Shown here piece by piece: positions 34,494-41,085 of a DNA stretch of 63,541 nucleotides. Origin of the DNA: Gemmatimonadota bacterium (lineage in GTDB: Bacteria > Latescibacterota > UBA2968 > UBA8231); the NCBI GenBank assembly GCA_018673255.1, contig JABHDC010000287.1:1-63541 (forward strand), written 5' to 3'. Numbering within the stretch: position 1 is the first letter of the stretch; every line of letters begins with the position of its first letter. Made by a program: the position numbers and the translations under genes. Under the pieces are notes generated by a model. It was not told the origin of the DNA. It ran no database searches and saw only the letters and a list, made by a program, of their open reading frames with translations.

Positions 34494-34874
34494 TCAGGCC
34501 ACCATCAGAGAGACGTCGTAGCGTTGGATCCAGGGGTCTCGTGTCACAAGAGTGAGGCCTTCGACACGGGCCTGGGCGATGAGCATGCGGTCGAAGGGAT
34601 CCTGGTGATGCGGTTCGAGATCCCGGACGGCCATTGCGTGGTGCCAGTTGACCTGAAGCGGTCGAAGGCCCGCGTCTGTCAGGTATTCGTCGAAGGGCAT
34701 CGGCATGCGAAGGCGCCCCTTCGCGGCTTTGATCGCAATCTCCCACACCGAGGCGCTGCTGACCCAGGTTTCTGAGCCAGGGTCAGCAATTGCGGTCCGG
34801 GTATCTGCATGGATCAGGTTCGGGTCGTCGAGCCACCATAGTGTGACACACGTGTCGAGGAGAAGGCCCATCAT
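34494..34874 (-). CDS. PIN-domain toxin (VapC-like RNase)
   Basis: 126 residues. The PIN acidic residues are visible: D in 'GLLLDTCVTLWWL', E in 'SSASVWEIAIKAAKGRL', and D-x-x-D in 'HHQDPFDRMLIAQARVEG', followed by 'LTLVTRDPWIQRYDV'. It is an Mg-dependent ribonuclease that inhibits translation when unbound. It is coupled to the antitoxin by an ATGA overlap (34871-34874). This subfamily (PIN with Phd-type partner) is common in soil and marine bacteria. Confidence 0.92.
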   Translation of the reverse strand: MMGLLLDTCVTLWWLDDPNLIHADTRTAIADPGSETWVSSASVWEIAIKAAKGRLRMPMPFDEYLTDAGLRPLQVNWHHAMAVRDLEPHHQDPFDRMLIAQARVEGLTLVTRDPWIQRYDVSLMVA

Positions 34875-35119
34875 TCAGGCTCGATCTTTCCGTCATAGAA
34901 TAGAGATTCCAGCTCGGGATCCGGCGCATCAAAATCAGGCGAGATCCATATCCTGCCCTTCAGCTGGCCACCACGACGCTTCTTCTGCGGCGGCTTGTAC
35001 GGGACGAGCATCGCCGCCGGTTGCCCTGCCCGGCCAATGATGATCTCTTCTCCCGCCTCGACCCGCTGCAGCAGCTTGGACAGGTGGGTCTTCGCTTCGT
35101 GCACGTTGATGACTTCCAT
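34871..35119 (-). CDS. Phd/YefM-type antitoxin
   Basis: 82 residues. 'INVHEAKTHLSKLLQRVEAG' and 'EEIIIGRAGQPAAMLVPYKP' are the Phd/YefM DNA-binding fold. The C-terminal 'DAPDPELESLFYDGKIEPE' is the toxin-wrapping tail. It neutralises the PIN toxin encoded directly downstream and would repress its own promoter; a palindrome suited to this lies 27 bp upstream (35147-35168). Confidence 0.92.
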   Translation of the reverse strand: MEVINVHEAKTHLSKLLQRVEAGEEIIIGRAGQPAAMLVPYKPPQKKRRGGQLKGRIWISPDFDAPDPELESLFYDGKIEPE

Positions 35120-35146
35120 CCGGCCCTCTTCTCTTCGTCTGGATTG

Positions 35147-35168
35147 ACTTAGCTTAGTTTAGCTAAGT
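35147..35168. promoter_or_regulatory. likely toxin-antitoxin operator
   Basis: Perfect palindrome ACTTAGCT-TAGTTT-AGCTAAGT in an AT-rich stretch just upstream of the Phd-type antitoxin gene. Such sites are bound by the antitoxin dimer for autoregulation. Confidence 0.65.
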
Positions 35169-35247
35169 GCAAATCACAGAGCAAATCCAGAGCAAGCAGG
35201 AGAGCAACAAGGAGATAGTTGGCTCCCTGGGATCCAGCCTGCCGCGA

Positions 35248-37008
35248 CTAGTGCGCCTCTCGCGTTACCTTCGCACCGGATTTACCGACCAGGAAGTCGA
35301 AGTCGACGCCCAGGTGGGCCTGCTGAACGTGCTCCACATACATCTTCGCATACCCTCGTTCCGTGAGGGGTGCCGGTGTCGGCGTCCAGGCGGCGCGCCG
35401 CTTCTCCAACTCCTCGTTGGAGACGTCGAGATGGAGCTTTCGGTTCGGCACGTCGAGTTCAATCACATCACCATTCTGCACCAGCGCGAGGGTGCCACCG
35501 ATGGCGGCCTCAGGCGAGGTGTGCAGGACGACGGTGCCATAAGCGGTGCCGGACATACGGCCATCGGAGATGCGAACCATATCACGCACGCCGGCTTCGA
35601 CAAGTTTCTTCGGGATCGGCATGTTGCCCACTTCAGCCATGCCGGGGTAGCCCCTTGGGCCGGCGCCCTTGAGGACGAGCACGCAGGATTCGTCCACATC
35701 CAGTGTTTCATCATCGATGCGGGCGTGCAGATCCTCGATGTCTTCGAAGACGACGGCGCGGCCTTTGTGGGTCAGCAATTCCGGTGTGGCAGCGGAGGGT
35801 TTGATGATGGCACCATCGATGGCCAGGTTGCCCCGCAGGACGGCGATGCCGACCTCCTTCTGCACGGGTTCGTCGTAGGGGAAGATGACGTCCCGATTGT
35901 AACACTGAGCGCCTTCCGTATTCTGAGCATGGGTTCGCCCATTCACGGTGATCGTGTCCATGTGGAGGATGGACTTCAGCTCCTGCAGAACGATGGGCAG
36001 GCCGCCAGCGTAGTAGAAGTCCTCCATGAGATACTTGCCGGAGGGCATCAGGTTGACGAGCAGGGGCAGATGGGATCCGATTTTGTCGAAGTCGTCGAGT
36101 GTTACCTCAATGCCGGCGCGACCGGCCAGGGCCAGCAGGTGGACGACGAGATTGGTGGAGCCACCAACGGCAGCATTCACCATGATCGAGTTCTCGAAGG
36201 CCTCGCGGGTCAGGATCTGTGAGGGCCGCAGATCCTCGTTCACCATCTCGACAATGCGATTGCCGGCGATCTGGGCCAGCGCCTTGCGACGCGAATCGGC
36301 GGCAGGAATTGCGGCGCCACCGGAGAGTGTCATGCCGAGAGCTTCGACCATGCAGGCCATCGTCGAGGCTGTGCCCATGGTCATGCAGTGGCCTGCTGAG
36401 CGCGACATGCAGGCCTCCGCCTCGGCGAATTCATGCTCCGTCATCTTGCCGGCGCGCAGGTCTTCGGAGAAACGCCACACGTCGGTGCCGGAACCGATGT
36501 CCTCGCCGCGGAATTTGCCATTGAGCATGGGGCCGCCGCTGACGACGATCGTGGGCAAGTCACAACTGATGGCGCCCATCATGGTGGAGGGCGTGGTCTT
36601 GTCGCAACCGGCGAGCAACACGACACCATCCATGGGATTGGCGCGGATTGATTCTTCCACATCCATGGCGACGAGATTGCGGAAGAGCATCGTCGTGGGG
36701 CGCATGATCGGTTCGCCCAGCGACATGACGGGGAACTCGACGGGGAAACCGCCGGCTTCGAACACGCCCCGCTTCACCATCTCCGCCAACTCACGGAAGT
36801 GAGCATTGCAGGGGGTCAGTTCCGACCAGGTGTTGCAGATGCCGATGACGGGTTTGCCATTGAACTCATGGTCCGGGATCCCCTCGATCTTCATCCAGCT
36901 GCGGTGAATGAAGGAGGTCTTGGGATCGCCCTGGAACCAGTCTTTGCTGCGCAATTCGCTCGTGTCGTCGGCCACGTCATCTCCTGATGGATCGGACTGA
37001 TTGATCAT
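35248..37008 (-). CDS. IlvD/Edd family dehydratase, L-arabonate-dehydratase-like
   Basis: 586 residues from ATG 37008 (an upstream in-frame ATG at 37083 adds residues absent from relatives). The family Fe-S site is visible: Cys in 'IGICNTWSELTPCNAHF', Cys in 'VVLLAGCDKTTPSTMMG', and Cys in 'SRSAGHCMTMGTASTMACM'. The segments 'RSWMKIEGIPDHEFNGKPVI' and 'GGFPVEFPVMSLGE' are typical of the sugar-acid dehydratase branch (L-arabonate, D-xylonate or galactonate) rather than of IlvD for branched amino acids. With the GH51 arabinofuranosidase nearby, L-arabonate is a reasonable substrate (inference). It dehydrates aldonates to 2-keto-3-deoxy acids. Confidence 0.88.
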   Translation of the reverse strand: MINQSDPSGDDVADDTSELRSKDWFQGDPKTSFIHRSWMKIEGIPDHEFNGKPVIGICNTWSELTPCNAHFRELAEMVKRGVFEAGGFPVEFPVMSLGEPIMRPTTMLFRNLVAMDVEESIRANPMDGVVLLAGCDKTTPSTMMGAISCDLPTIVVSGGPMLNGKFRGEDIGSGTDVWRFSEDLRAGKMTEHEFAEAEACMSRSAGHCMTMGTASTMACMVEALGMTLSGGAAIPAADSRRKALAQIAGNRIVEMVNEDLRPSQILTREAFENSIMVNAAVGGSTNLVVHLLALAGRAGIEVTLDDFDKIGSHLPLLVNLMPSGKYLMEDFYYAGGLPIVLQELKSILHMDTITVNGRTHAQNTEGAQCYNRDVIFPYDEPVQKEVGIAVLRGNLAIDGAIIKPSAATPELLTHKGRAVVFEDIEDLHARIDDETLDVDESCVLVLKGAGPRGYPGMAEVGNMPIPKKLVEAGVRDMVRISDGRMSGTAYGTVVLHTSPEAAIGGTLALVQNGDVIELDVPNRKLHLDVSNEELEKRRAAWTPTPAPLTERGYAKMYVEHVQQAHLGVDFDFLVGKSGAKVTREAH

Positions 37009-37116
37009 GCGAGGATTTCGTGGCCGTAAGATGGGGCAGGGCTGACAGCTGTGTCCATGGGGGGGCGACCGTCCCTGGCTCATGCTCGACGCATTCTCGA
37101 CTCATGCTCTACTCAT

Positions 37117-37296
37117 GCTCGGGCCCCCGACGAGAGTCGTCGGGATTGACGTCTCTGCTGTTGGGTGTTCGTGGTCCGCAGGCGGAGCACCAGGCTGGCG
37201 TGCCTCGACTTCGTCGAGTCACTGGGTCCCAGAGCTATTCGATTGCGTGATAGGTCGACGTCAAAATCCCTCCTCTCTCTCGTCGGGGGCCCGAGC
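37117..37296. repeat. 180-bp element with perfect 20-bp terminal inverted repeats and internal hairpins
   Basis: Arms 37117-37136 and 37277-37296 are exact reverse complements (GCTCGGGCCCCCGACGAGAG). Pairing continues inside: GGGATTGACGTC (37142-37153) with GACGTC and AATCCC (37257-37262, 37265-37270). Three inner hairpins follow: GTGGTCCGC/GCGGAGCAC (37171-37190), CTCGAC-TTC-GTCGAG (37204-37218) and CTGGG-T-CCCAG (37222-37232). The fold is a long stem with a branched head. It is either a MITE-like element or a structured leader RNA of the dehydratase gene, which starts about 110 bp to the left on the minus strand. Confidence 0.75.
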
Positions 37297-37406
37297 AGGT
37301 GTTGGATGCCCGTTCGGATGTTGATTGGGCCAGGTTCTGTACCGAGGACAGGTGTGTCAGGTAGCACGTCGACTTTCCTCGTGTCGGCTGTGCAACGCGA
37401 GGCTCG

Positions 37407-37470
37407 GGGTAACGTGGGTAGCCGTGAGTTCTGCAAGGACGATGCCGCGACGAGGATAGCCGGGTTATCC
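37407..37470 (+). mobile_element. candidate short attC site
   Basis: R''-like GGGTAAC (37407-37413) and R'-like GTTATCC (37464-37470) are complementary at 6 of 7 positions. Next to them, GGGTAGCC and GGATAGCC pair at 6 of 8. The length of 64 bp equals the classical 59-be class. No gene lies in the 60-bp stretch to the next candidate site. Confidence 0.45.
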
Positions 37471-37532
37471 GGTTATCTGGAAGTGATGCGAACTGCGAAC
37501 CAGGAAATTGTGGAAGTTACAGGCTTGCCGGT

Positions 37533-37651
37533 GGATACCCGGTAATCAGGGCCATCTATCTGCTTGACCGGGGTCACCTGCGGGGCTCTCGTTGTGGGGG
37601 CGAACTGGAGAACCAGGGAAATGAGTACTTCCAGATACTCTATTGTTATCA
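37533..37651 (+). mobile_element. probable attC site with degenerate R'' end
   Basis: R' is GTTATCA (37645-37651), identical to the R' of the 39596 site. The expected R'' is degenerate (GGATACC, 37533-37539). Arms GGTAATCAGG (left) and CCAGATACTC (right) pair with one extrahelical base, as attC sites require. The 119-bp length matches its neighbours. It marks the left boundary of the GNAT cassette. Confidence 0.5.
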
Positions 37652-37888
37652 GAGTCAAGGAAGACCAAGACTCAGGCGATCTCATCTGAACCAGGATCTC
37701 AGAGAGGCGTGACTGTAAGAGAGTTCGGAGTACAGGCCGCAGTTCACCCAAATGGATCACTTCAGGCGAAGACCCTGGTGGCATATGTGCGAGTTGCGGG
37801 TTCAGGAGACGCTTCGAAGCCACGTCGACTCAACGCAGGTAACTACAGAGAGATTGCGCAGTCTCGCGTGTAAGAAGGCCGAGGTAGA

Positions 37889-38446
37889 ATGAGGATGGAC
37901 CGAAATCGACTTGCCGGTGAGAATGTTCGACTCACGGGGCTACGAGCCTCCGACGTTTCAGCAATTCTAGCTTGGCGCGAAGACACCCGCTTCCTGAGAC
38001 TATGGAACTCAGATCCTCTGGTCGGTCGGAGCGAAGCGAAAATCCTTGAATGGATTGACGAGGCTAATAGACCCACCACGGGTATGGCCTTCGCAATTCG
38101 TCTCCACCAAGAGGAAGACCTAATAGGCATCGTAGGACTCGATGAGATCGAGTGGCCGAATCGAGTGGCTAGCTTGGGGATTGGAATTGGAGATCCAGAT
38201 CACTGGGGTAAGAGATACGGCACGGATGCAACCCGGTTGATGATTGACTACGCGTTCAATGAACTGAACCTCCATCGGCTCCAGCTGACTGTGTTCGAGT
38301 TCAACGCTCGCGCTATCGCTCTCTATGAGAAGATGGGATTTCGTAAGGAGGGCACATTCAGACAGTTCATGGAGCGAGACAACAAACGATATGACATGCT
38401 GTTGTACGGGCTTCTGCGCTCCGAATGGAAGGTTACTCCTCAATAG
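37889..38446 (+). CDS. GNAT acetyltransferase (RimJ/RimL type), cassette-borne
   Basis: 185 residues. 'VRLTGLRASDVSAILAWRED' is the RimL-type beginning, 'DLIGIVGLDEIEWPNRVASL' the central strands, 'GDPDHWGKRYGTDATRLMID' the acetyl-CoA loop (here G-K-R-Y-G-T), and 'FNARAIALYEKMGFRKEGTF' the conserved N-x-x-A-x-x-x-Y-x-x-x-G-F motif. It transfers acetyl groups to an amine, perhaps an antibiotic, a polyamine or a protein N terminus. The start at ATG 37889 has GAGG just upstream; 37895 is also possible. It is the cargo of the first clear cassette, with attC 74 bp after the stop. Such acetyltransferases are among the commonest cassette genes. Confidence 0.9.
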   Translation: MRMDRNRLAGENVRLTGLRASDVSAILAWREDTRFLRLWNSDPLVGRSEAKILEWIDEANRPTTGMAFAIRLHQEEDLIGIVGLDEIEWPNRVASLGIGIGDPDHWGKRYGTDATRLMIDYAFNELNLHRLQLTVFEFNARAIALYEKMGFRKEGTFRQFMERDNKRYDMLLYGLLRSEWKVTPQ

Positions 38447-38519
38447 CAGCCATTTCGAGGATGAGTGGTAGCGCCAAGACCACAAAGGAACTCGTAGCAT
38501 CAACTCTGGAATGAAGCCA

Positions 38520-38651
38520 TGATAACAAGAGTTGCAGCAGGCGAGTCCCTGATGGTGGCGTAGCTATCTGGATTAGTAGATCGCCAGGTGACGACTGCCG
38601 GAAACCCGATTCGAGCAGTCGCTCGGCCTGCTGCTGAACTCCGAGTTATAC
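38520..38651 (+). mobile_element. attC recombination site (after GNAT gene)
   Basis: 132 bp. R'' TGATAAC (38520-38526), R' GTTATAC (38645-38651). Adjacent arms GAGTTGCAGCAGG (left) and CCTGCTGCTGAACTC (right) are complementary apart from extrahelical bases, the hallmark of a bottom-strand attC hairpin. Confidence 0.85.
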
Positions 38652-38736
38652 GACCGTTGTGTGATTGGGGGTGCTGGGAGAGCCATGAAGAATCTACTAG
38701 CGCCAGTTGGTTGCACTTGAGTATGGAGAGCGCGCC

Positions 38737-39447
38737 ATGGTAACCTCTCGTTGGTTGCGGCAGTTGCTTGCCACACTTGGTTTCTGCGCGAGTGCCGCAG
38801 CGGAGATGATCGTGCATTCGGGCCCTGCCGCTCACCCGATGCGCTCGATTCCTGAGGGTGAGTTTACAATGGGCGAGTTTGATCTCGTCGACGGACGGCC
38901 ACCTCCCAGGCGACCCAAGCACCTCGTCTACCTGAGTGCCTTCGCGATCGACCCCGATCCAGTTTCAGAAAGCAAGTTTGAGGCGTACTCGAATCGCAGT
39001 GACAGATGCCGCGATCCGAAATCAGACTGTTCCGGGATTGCAGTAAGGGATGTTTCGTGGTACGAGGCGCAGGGCTACTGCTCTTGGGCAGGACTCCGAC
39101 TGCCGACTGAAGCAGAATGGGAACGGCATGCTCAGTTGTTGGAGGCCGAGGGAGTGCTCGAAACTATTCCTACGCTTGGACTTCGTGAGTGGGTCAGTGA
39201 TTGGCACTCGAGAGACTACTACCTTGAGAGCCCATACCGAAATCCGAAGGGCCCGGAGAGTGGGATCAATAGAGCACAGCGGCTATTCCAGCAGCGCGGA
39301 GCCCCTCTCATAGGCATCTCTGTCTACTACAGGCAGGCCGCACCGCCTGACCAGCAAGCCCATGGATTCCGTTGCGCGAAGAGCGTGTATTCCACTCAGG
39401 TTGGCCCTTCGACTTGGGGGCCTATCAAGTCGACGTTCTTCGAGTGA
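38737..39447 (+). CDS. secreted SUMF-type (formylglycine-generating-enzyme-like) domain protein, cassette-borne
   Basis: 236 residues from ATG 38737, preceded by GGAGAG; the signal peptide is about 1-22 ('LRQLLATLGFCASAAA'). The SUMF1/FGE-like fold shows in 'IPEGEFTMGEFDLVDGRPPP', 'DVSWYEAQGYCSWAGLRLPT', 'EAEWERHAQ', 'LGLREWVSDWHSRDYY' and the end 'QAHGFRCAKS'. Compared with real FGE it lacks the R-G-G-S-W block and the second active-site Cys, so sulfatase activation is unlikely; a binding or other SUMF role fits better. It is the cargo of the second clear cassette: attC sites end 85 bp before its start and begin 149 bp after its stop. Confidence 0.85.
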   Translation: MVTSRWLRQLLATLGFCASAAAEMIVHSGPAAHPMRSIPEGEFTMGEFDLVDGRPPPRRPKHLVYLSAFAIDPDPVSESKFEAYSNRSDRCRDPKSDCSGIAVRDVSWYEAQGYCSWAGLRLPTEAEWERHAQLLEAEGVLETIPTLGLREWVSDWHSRDYYLESPYRNPKGPESGINRAQRLFQQRGAPLIGISVYYRQAAPPDQQAHGFRCAKSVYSTQVGPSTWGPIKSTFFE

Positions 39448-39595
39448 TGAGTGACTACCACACTTCACAGTCAATGAGGTGGACCTAACTGGCTCTGAAG
39501 AGTGGGTTCGGATAGCACACGGCCGACCTCGAACCGCGAGGGTGTCTGGCGGCGTTCGACGATCGATCAAACCGTGTTTCTGAAAGAACCCCGTC

Positions 39596-39717
39596 GTATA
39601 ACAAGAAATGGAGCCGACTGGCCAGGACTTCAGACATGTCGACGGTCGCCAACGAGTATTCGGTATTCAGCAAGTCGATGGGCATTTCGGCGCCAGCGGC
39701 TCATGTCGGTGTTATCA
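39596..39717 (+). mobile_element. attC recombination site (after SUMF gene)
   Basis: 122 bp. R'' GTATAAC (39596-39602), R' GTTATCA (39711-39717). Arms GAAATGGAGCCGACTGGCC (left) and GGCGCCAGCGGCTCATGTC (right) pair along most of their length with a few extrahelical or mismatched bases. Confidence 0.85.
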
Positions 39718-39823
39718 GAACAAGACTGACTACGGACCTGAGATCGGTCTTGATCGAAGAGCAAGGGCAAAGCAGAGCGACTCGCTTGCATGCCTGGCCT
39801 GGGATCTGGCGCCATCTCAGACA

Positions 39824-39850
39824 TTGACCGTGTCCACGTATATGTATACA
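39824..39850 (+). promoter_or_regulatory. promoter and possible HicB operator upstream of hicA
   Basis: TTGACC (39824-39829) and TATACA (39845-39850) are separated by 15 bp. The inverted repeat GTATA-TG-TATAC (39838-39849) overlaps the -10 box and ends 9 bp before the HicA start, fitting autoregulation by the DNA-binding HicB protein. Confidence 0.5.
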
Positions 39851-39858
39851 GTAGAAAC

Positions 39859-40038
39859 ATGAAGAAGCGTGAGTTAGAAAAGTTGCTCCGACAACTTGGA
39901 TGGAGTCTCCTGCGCCATGGTGCCAAGCATGATATATGGGCCAAGGGTGAGCACGAAGAGGCCATTCCTCGCCACTCAGAGATCAACGAGAAACTCGCGC
40001 GAGTGATTCTGAGAAGAGCCAAACGGAGGGCTCAGTGA
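39859..40038 (+). CDS. hicA: HicA mRNA-interferase toxin, cassette-borne
   Basis: 59 residues with the dsRBD-like HicA fold: 'MKKRELEKLLRQLGWSLLRH' then 'GAKHDIWAKGEHEEAIPRHS', where the conserved catalytic His follows G-A-K. 'INEKLARVILRRAKRRAQ' completes the last helix. It cleaves mRNA when free. The start at ATG 39859 is chosen because the longer in-frame extension would run through the promoter at 39824-39850 and homologues begin with MK. The stop overlaps the HicB start (ATGA). Confidence 0.92.
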   Translation: MKKRELEKLLRQLGWSLLRHGAKHDIWAKGEHEEAIPRHSEINEKLARVILRRAKRRAQ

Positions 40039-40457
40039 TGCGATTTCAAGGCAGAGTGTTCAAAGATGGAAAACACTGGCTCGCGGAGATCCCAATCCTA
40101 GATACGATGACGCAAGGCTACACTCGTAAGGAAGCCCTCGTCATGGTTGAAGATCTGGTGGAAACCCTCGCGAATCGATCTGGCTTCTCAGTCGATGTTC
40201 ATCCGGGTCACAAGGGCGAGTTCGAGGTGAGTTCTACGGATACTCGTACGATGACGAGTCTATTACTTAGAAGACAACGCGAACGTAGCGGACTGTCCCT
40301 TGCGGAAGTTGCTCAGCGCCTTGGGGCCAAATCCCGAAACACGTATGCCCGCTACGAGCGTGGCACATCTGCCCCCACTCTGGAGAAGCTCAACGAGTTG
40401 CTTGCAGCCGTCTCTCCAGATCGGGACTTCGTCCTACATCAAAGCGTTGTCGCGTAG
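40035..40457 (+). CDS. hicB: HicB antitoxin with C-terminal XRE-type HTH
   Basis: 140 residues. The N-terminal partial RNase-H-like fold ('MRFQGRVFKDGKHWLAEIPI', 'TQGYTRKEALVMVEDLVETL') binds HicA. The C-terminal helix-turn-helix ('RQRERSGLSLAEVAQRLGAK', 'YERGTSAPTLEKLNELLAAV') binds the operator. It neutralises HicA and represses the pair. Toxin-antitoxin cassettes are thought to stabilise large integron arrays by punishing cassette loss. attC follows 95 bp after the stop. Confidence 0.92.
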   Translation: MMRFQGRVFKDGKHWLAEIPILDTMTQGYTRKEALVMVEDLVETLANRSGFSVDVHPGHKGEFEVSSTDTRTMTSLLLRRQRERSGLSLAEVAQRLGAKSRNTYARYERGTSAPTLEKLNELLAAVSPDRDFVLHQSVVA

Positions 40458-40551
40458 GTTCATCGCCAAGGGCGAGGTCGAGCAGCGCCCAGAGGCGCAA
40501 TGTAGAACGTCAGTTGGACCGGCAGCATGAGATGATCGAAAGCAAGAAAAC

Positions 40552-40681
40552 TGATAACATATGTTCACCAGACGGGTCCGACTGGGAGTTCAGCTATTCG
40601 GATCGGTAATGTACCAGGTGGAAACTGCCGCAATATCGGGTCGATCAGTGAATCAGCCCGCAGGTGAACTCAACGTTATGC
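40552..40681 (+). mobile_element. attC recombination site (after HicAB), right end of the array
   Basis: 130 bp. R'' TGATAAC (40552-40558), R' GTTATGC (40675-40681; the same R' as Vibrio cholerae VCR repeats). Arms GTTCACCAGACGGG (left) and CCCGCAGGTGAAC (right) are complementary with extrahelical bases. A truncated PIN toxin gene begins immediately after R'. Confidence 0.85.
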
Positions 40682-40903
40682 GATGCTGCTCCGATCGGGC
40701 GCTGTACCAGAGGCGGCACCGGAAGATGCTGCTCACATTTCCATCGCTACTGCGAACGGCGTTGAGTCCCCTGTTTCATGGAACTGTCGGCATATCGCCA
40801 ACGCAGCGTTGAGATCTCATATCGAGAGATTGTGTGTCGTGAGTTCGGGTTCGAGCCGCCCGTCATCTGTACGCCCGAAGAATTGATGGAGCCAGAGAGA
40901 TGA
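40682..40903 (+). pseudogene. C-terminal remnant of a PIN-domain (VapC-like) toxin, truncated and frameshifted
   Basis: Frame one, from 40683, encodes 'LLRSGAVPEAAPEDAAHISI' and then 'WNCRHIANAALRSHIER'. Near 40827-40836 the frame changes, and the second frame gives 'VCREFGFEPPVICTPEELME' before TGA at 40901. The joined sequence is the C-terminal third of a well-known PIN-toxin subfamily that ends in 'PPVICTPEEL'. The N-terminal two thirds, including the first catalytic Asp, are missing, and homology starts exactly at the R' end of attC 40552-40681. The break therefore coincides with a cassette boundary. The stop overlaps the start of the 61-residue gene (ATGA). Confidence 0.8.
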
Positions 40904-41085
40904 CATCCCGCGAAGAGCTGATTGAAGAGATACGTACAGCGCGCGACGAGCACGCGCGCCGGTGCTCACATGACCTGTCGGCGATTCTCAGGGATATCAG
41001 GTCTCAACAAGAGGCATCGGGACAGACGTACGTCACATTCCCTTTGCGACCAGCCGCGCGTATCAAGGTTTCGGCTGCCGGCTGA
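40900..41085 (+). CDS. 61-residue partner protein of the PIN toxin remnant (putative antitoxin)
   Basis: A basic/acidic helical protein: 'TSREELIEEIRTARDEHARR', then 'CSHDLSAILRDIRSQQEASG', then 'TYVTFPLRPAARIK'. Small proteins with this layout (short E/R-rich helix, H-D-L/Y-D-L, a '...ASG...YV.FPP' end) regularly follow PIN toxins of the 'VICTPEEL' type and are presumed antitoxins or regulators. It starts at ATG 40900 inside the pseudogene's stop, with GGAG (40888-40891) and GAGAG upstream. It appears intact although its toxin is destroyed, so it is probably a relic. Confidence 0.6.
   Translation: MTSREELIEEIRTARDEHARRCSHDLSAILRDIRSQQEASGQTYVTFPLRPAARIKVSAAG

Larger units (their letters stand above)
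37407..40681 (+). mobile_element. integron-type gene-cassette array without integrase (CALIN-like)
   Basis: Five successive attC-like sites (three strong) separate three rightward coding cassettes: GNAT acetyltransferase, SUMF-domain protein, HicA/HicB. Each gene is followed within 73-148 bp by its attC site, with all sites in the same orientation, as in chromosomal integrons. The region is visibly more AT-rich than its flanks and its gene types are classic cassette cargo. No tyrosine recombinase (IntI) is encoded in the window. The left flank is the dehydratase gene, the right flank a truncated PIN toxin gene. Confidence 0.8.

Noticed and set aside
33512..34555. 347-codon rightward open frame with no stop
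   Set aside because: It is antisense to the FG-GAP protein gene, whose D-x-D-G repeats give strong coding evidence. Long antisense frames are expected in 60% G+C DNA, and this one has no motif and no ribosome site.
34494..35119. Phd/PIN pair considered as another integron cassette
   Set aside because: It is on the opposite strand, has no attC-like palindrome on either side, and its own operator palindrome is different in type.
38684..38737. ATG 38684 as start of the SUMF-domain gene
   Set aside because: It is not in frame with the protein. ATG 38737 has a GGAGAG site and gives a proper signal peptide.
40840..40870. T-loop-like GGTTCGAGCC considered as a tRNA remnant
   Set aside because: It is fully explained by the PIN remnant codons for G-F-E-P-P, and no acceptor or anticodon arms can be formed.
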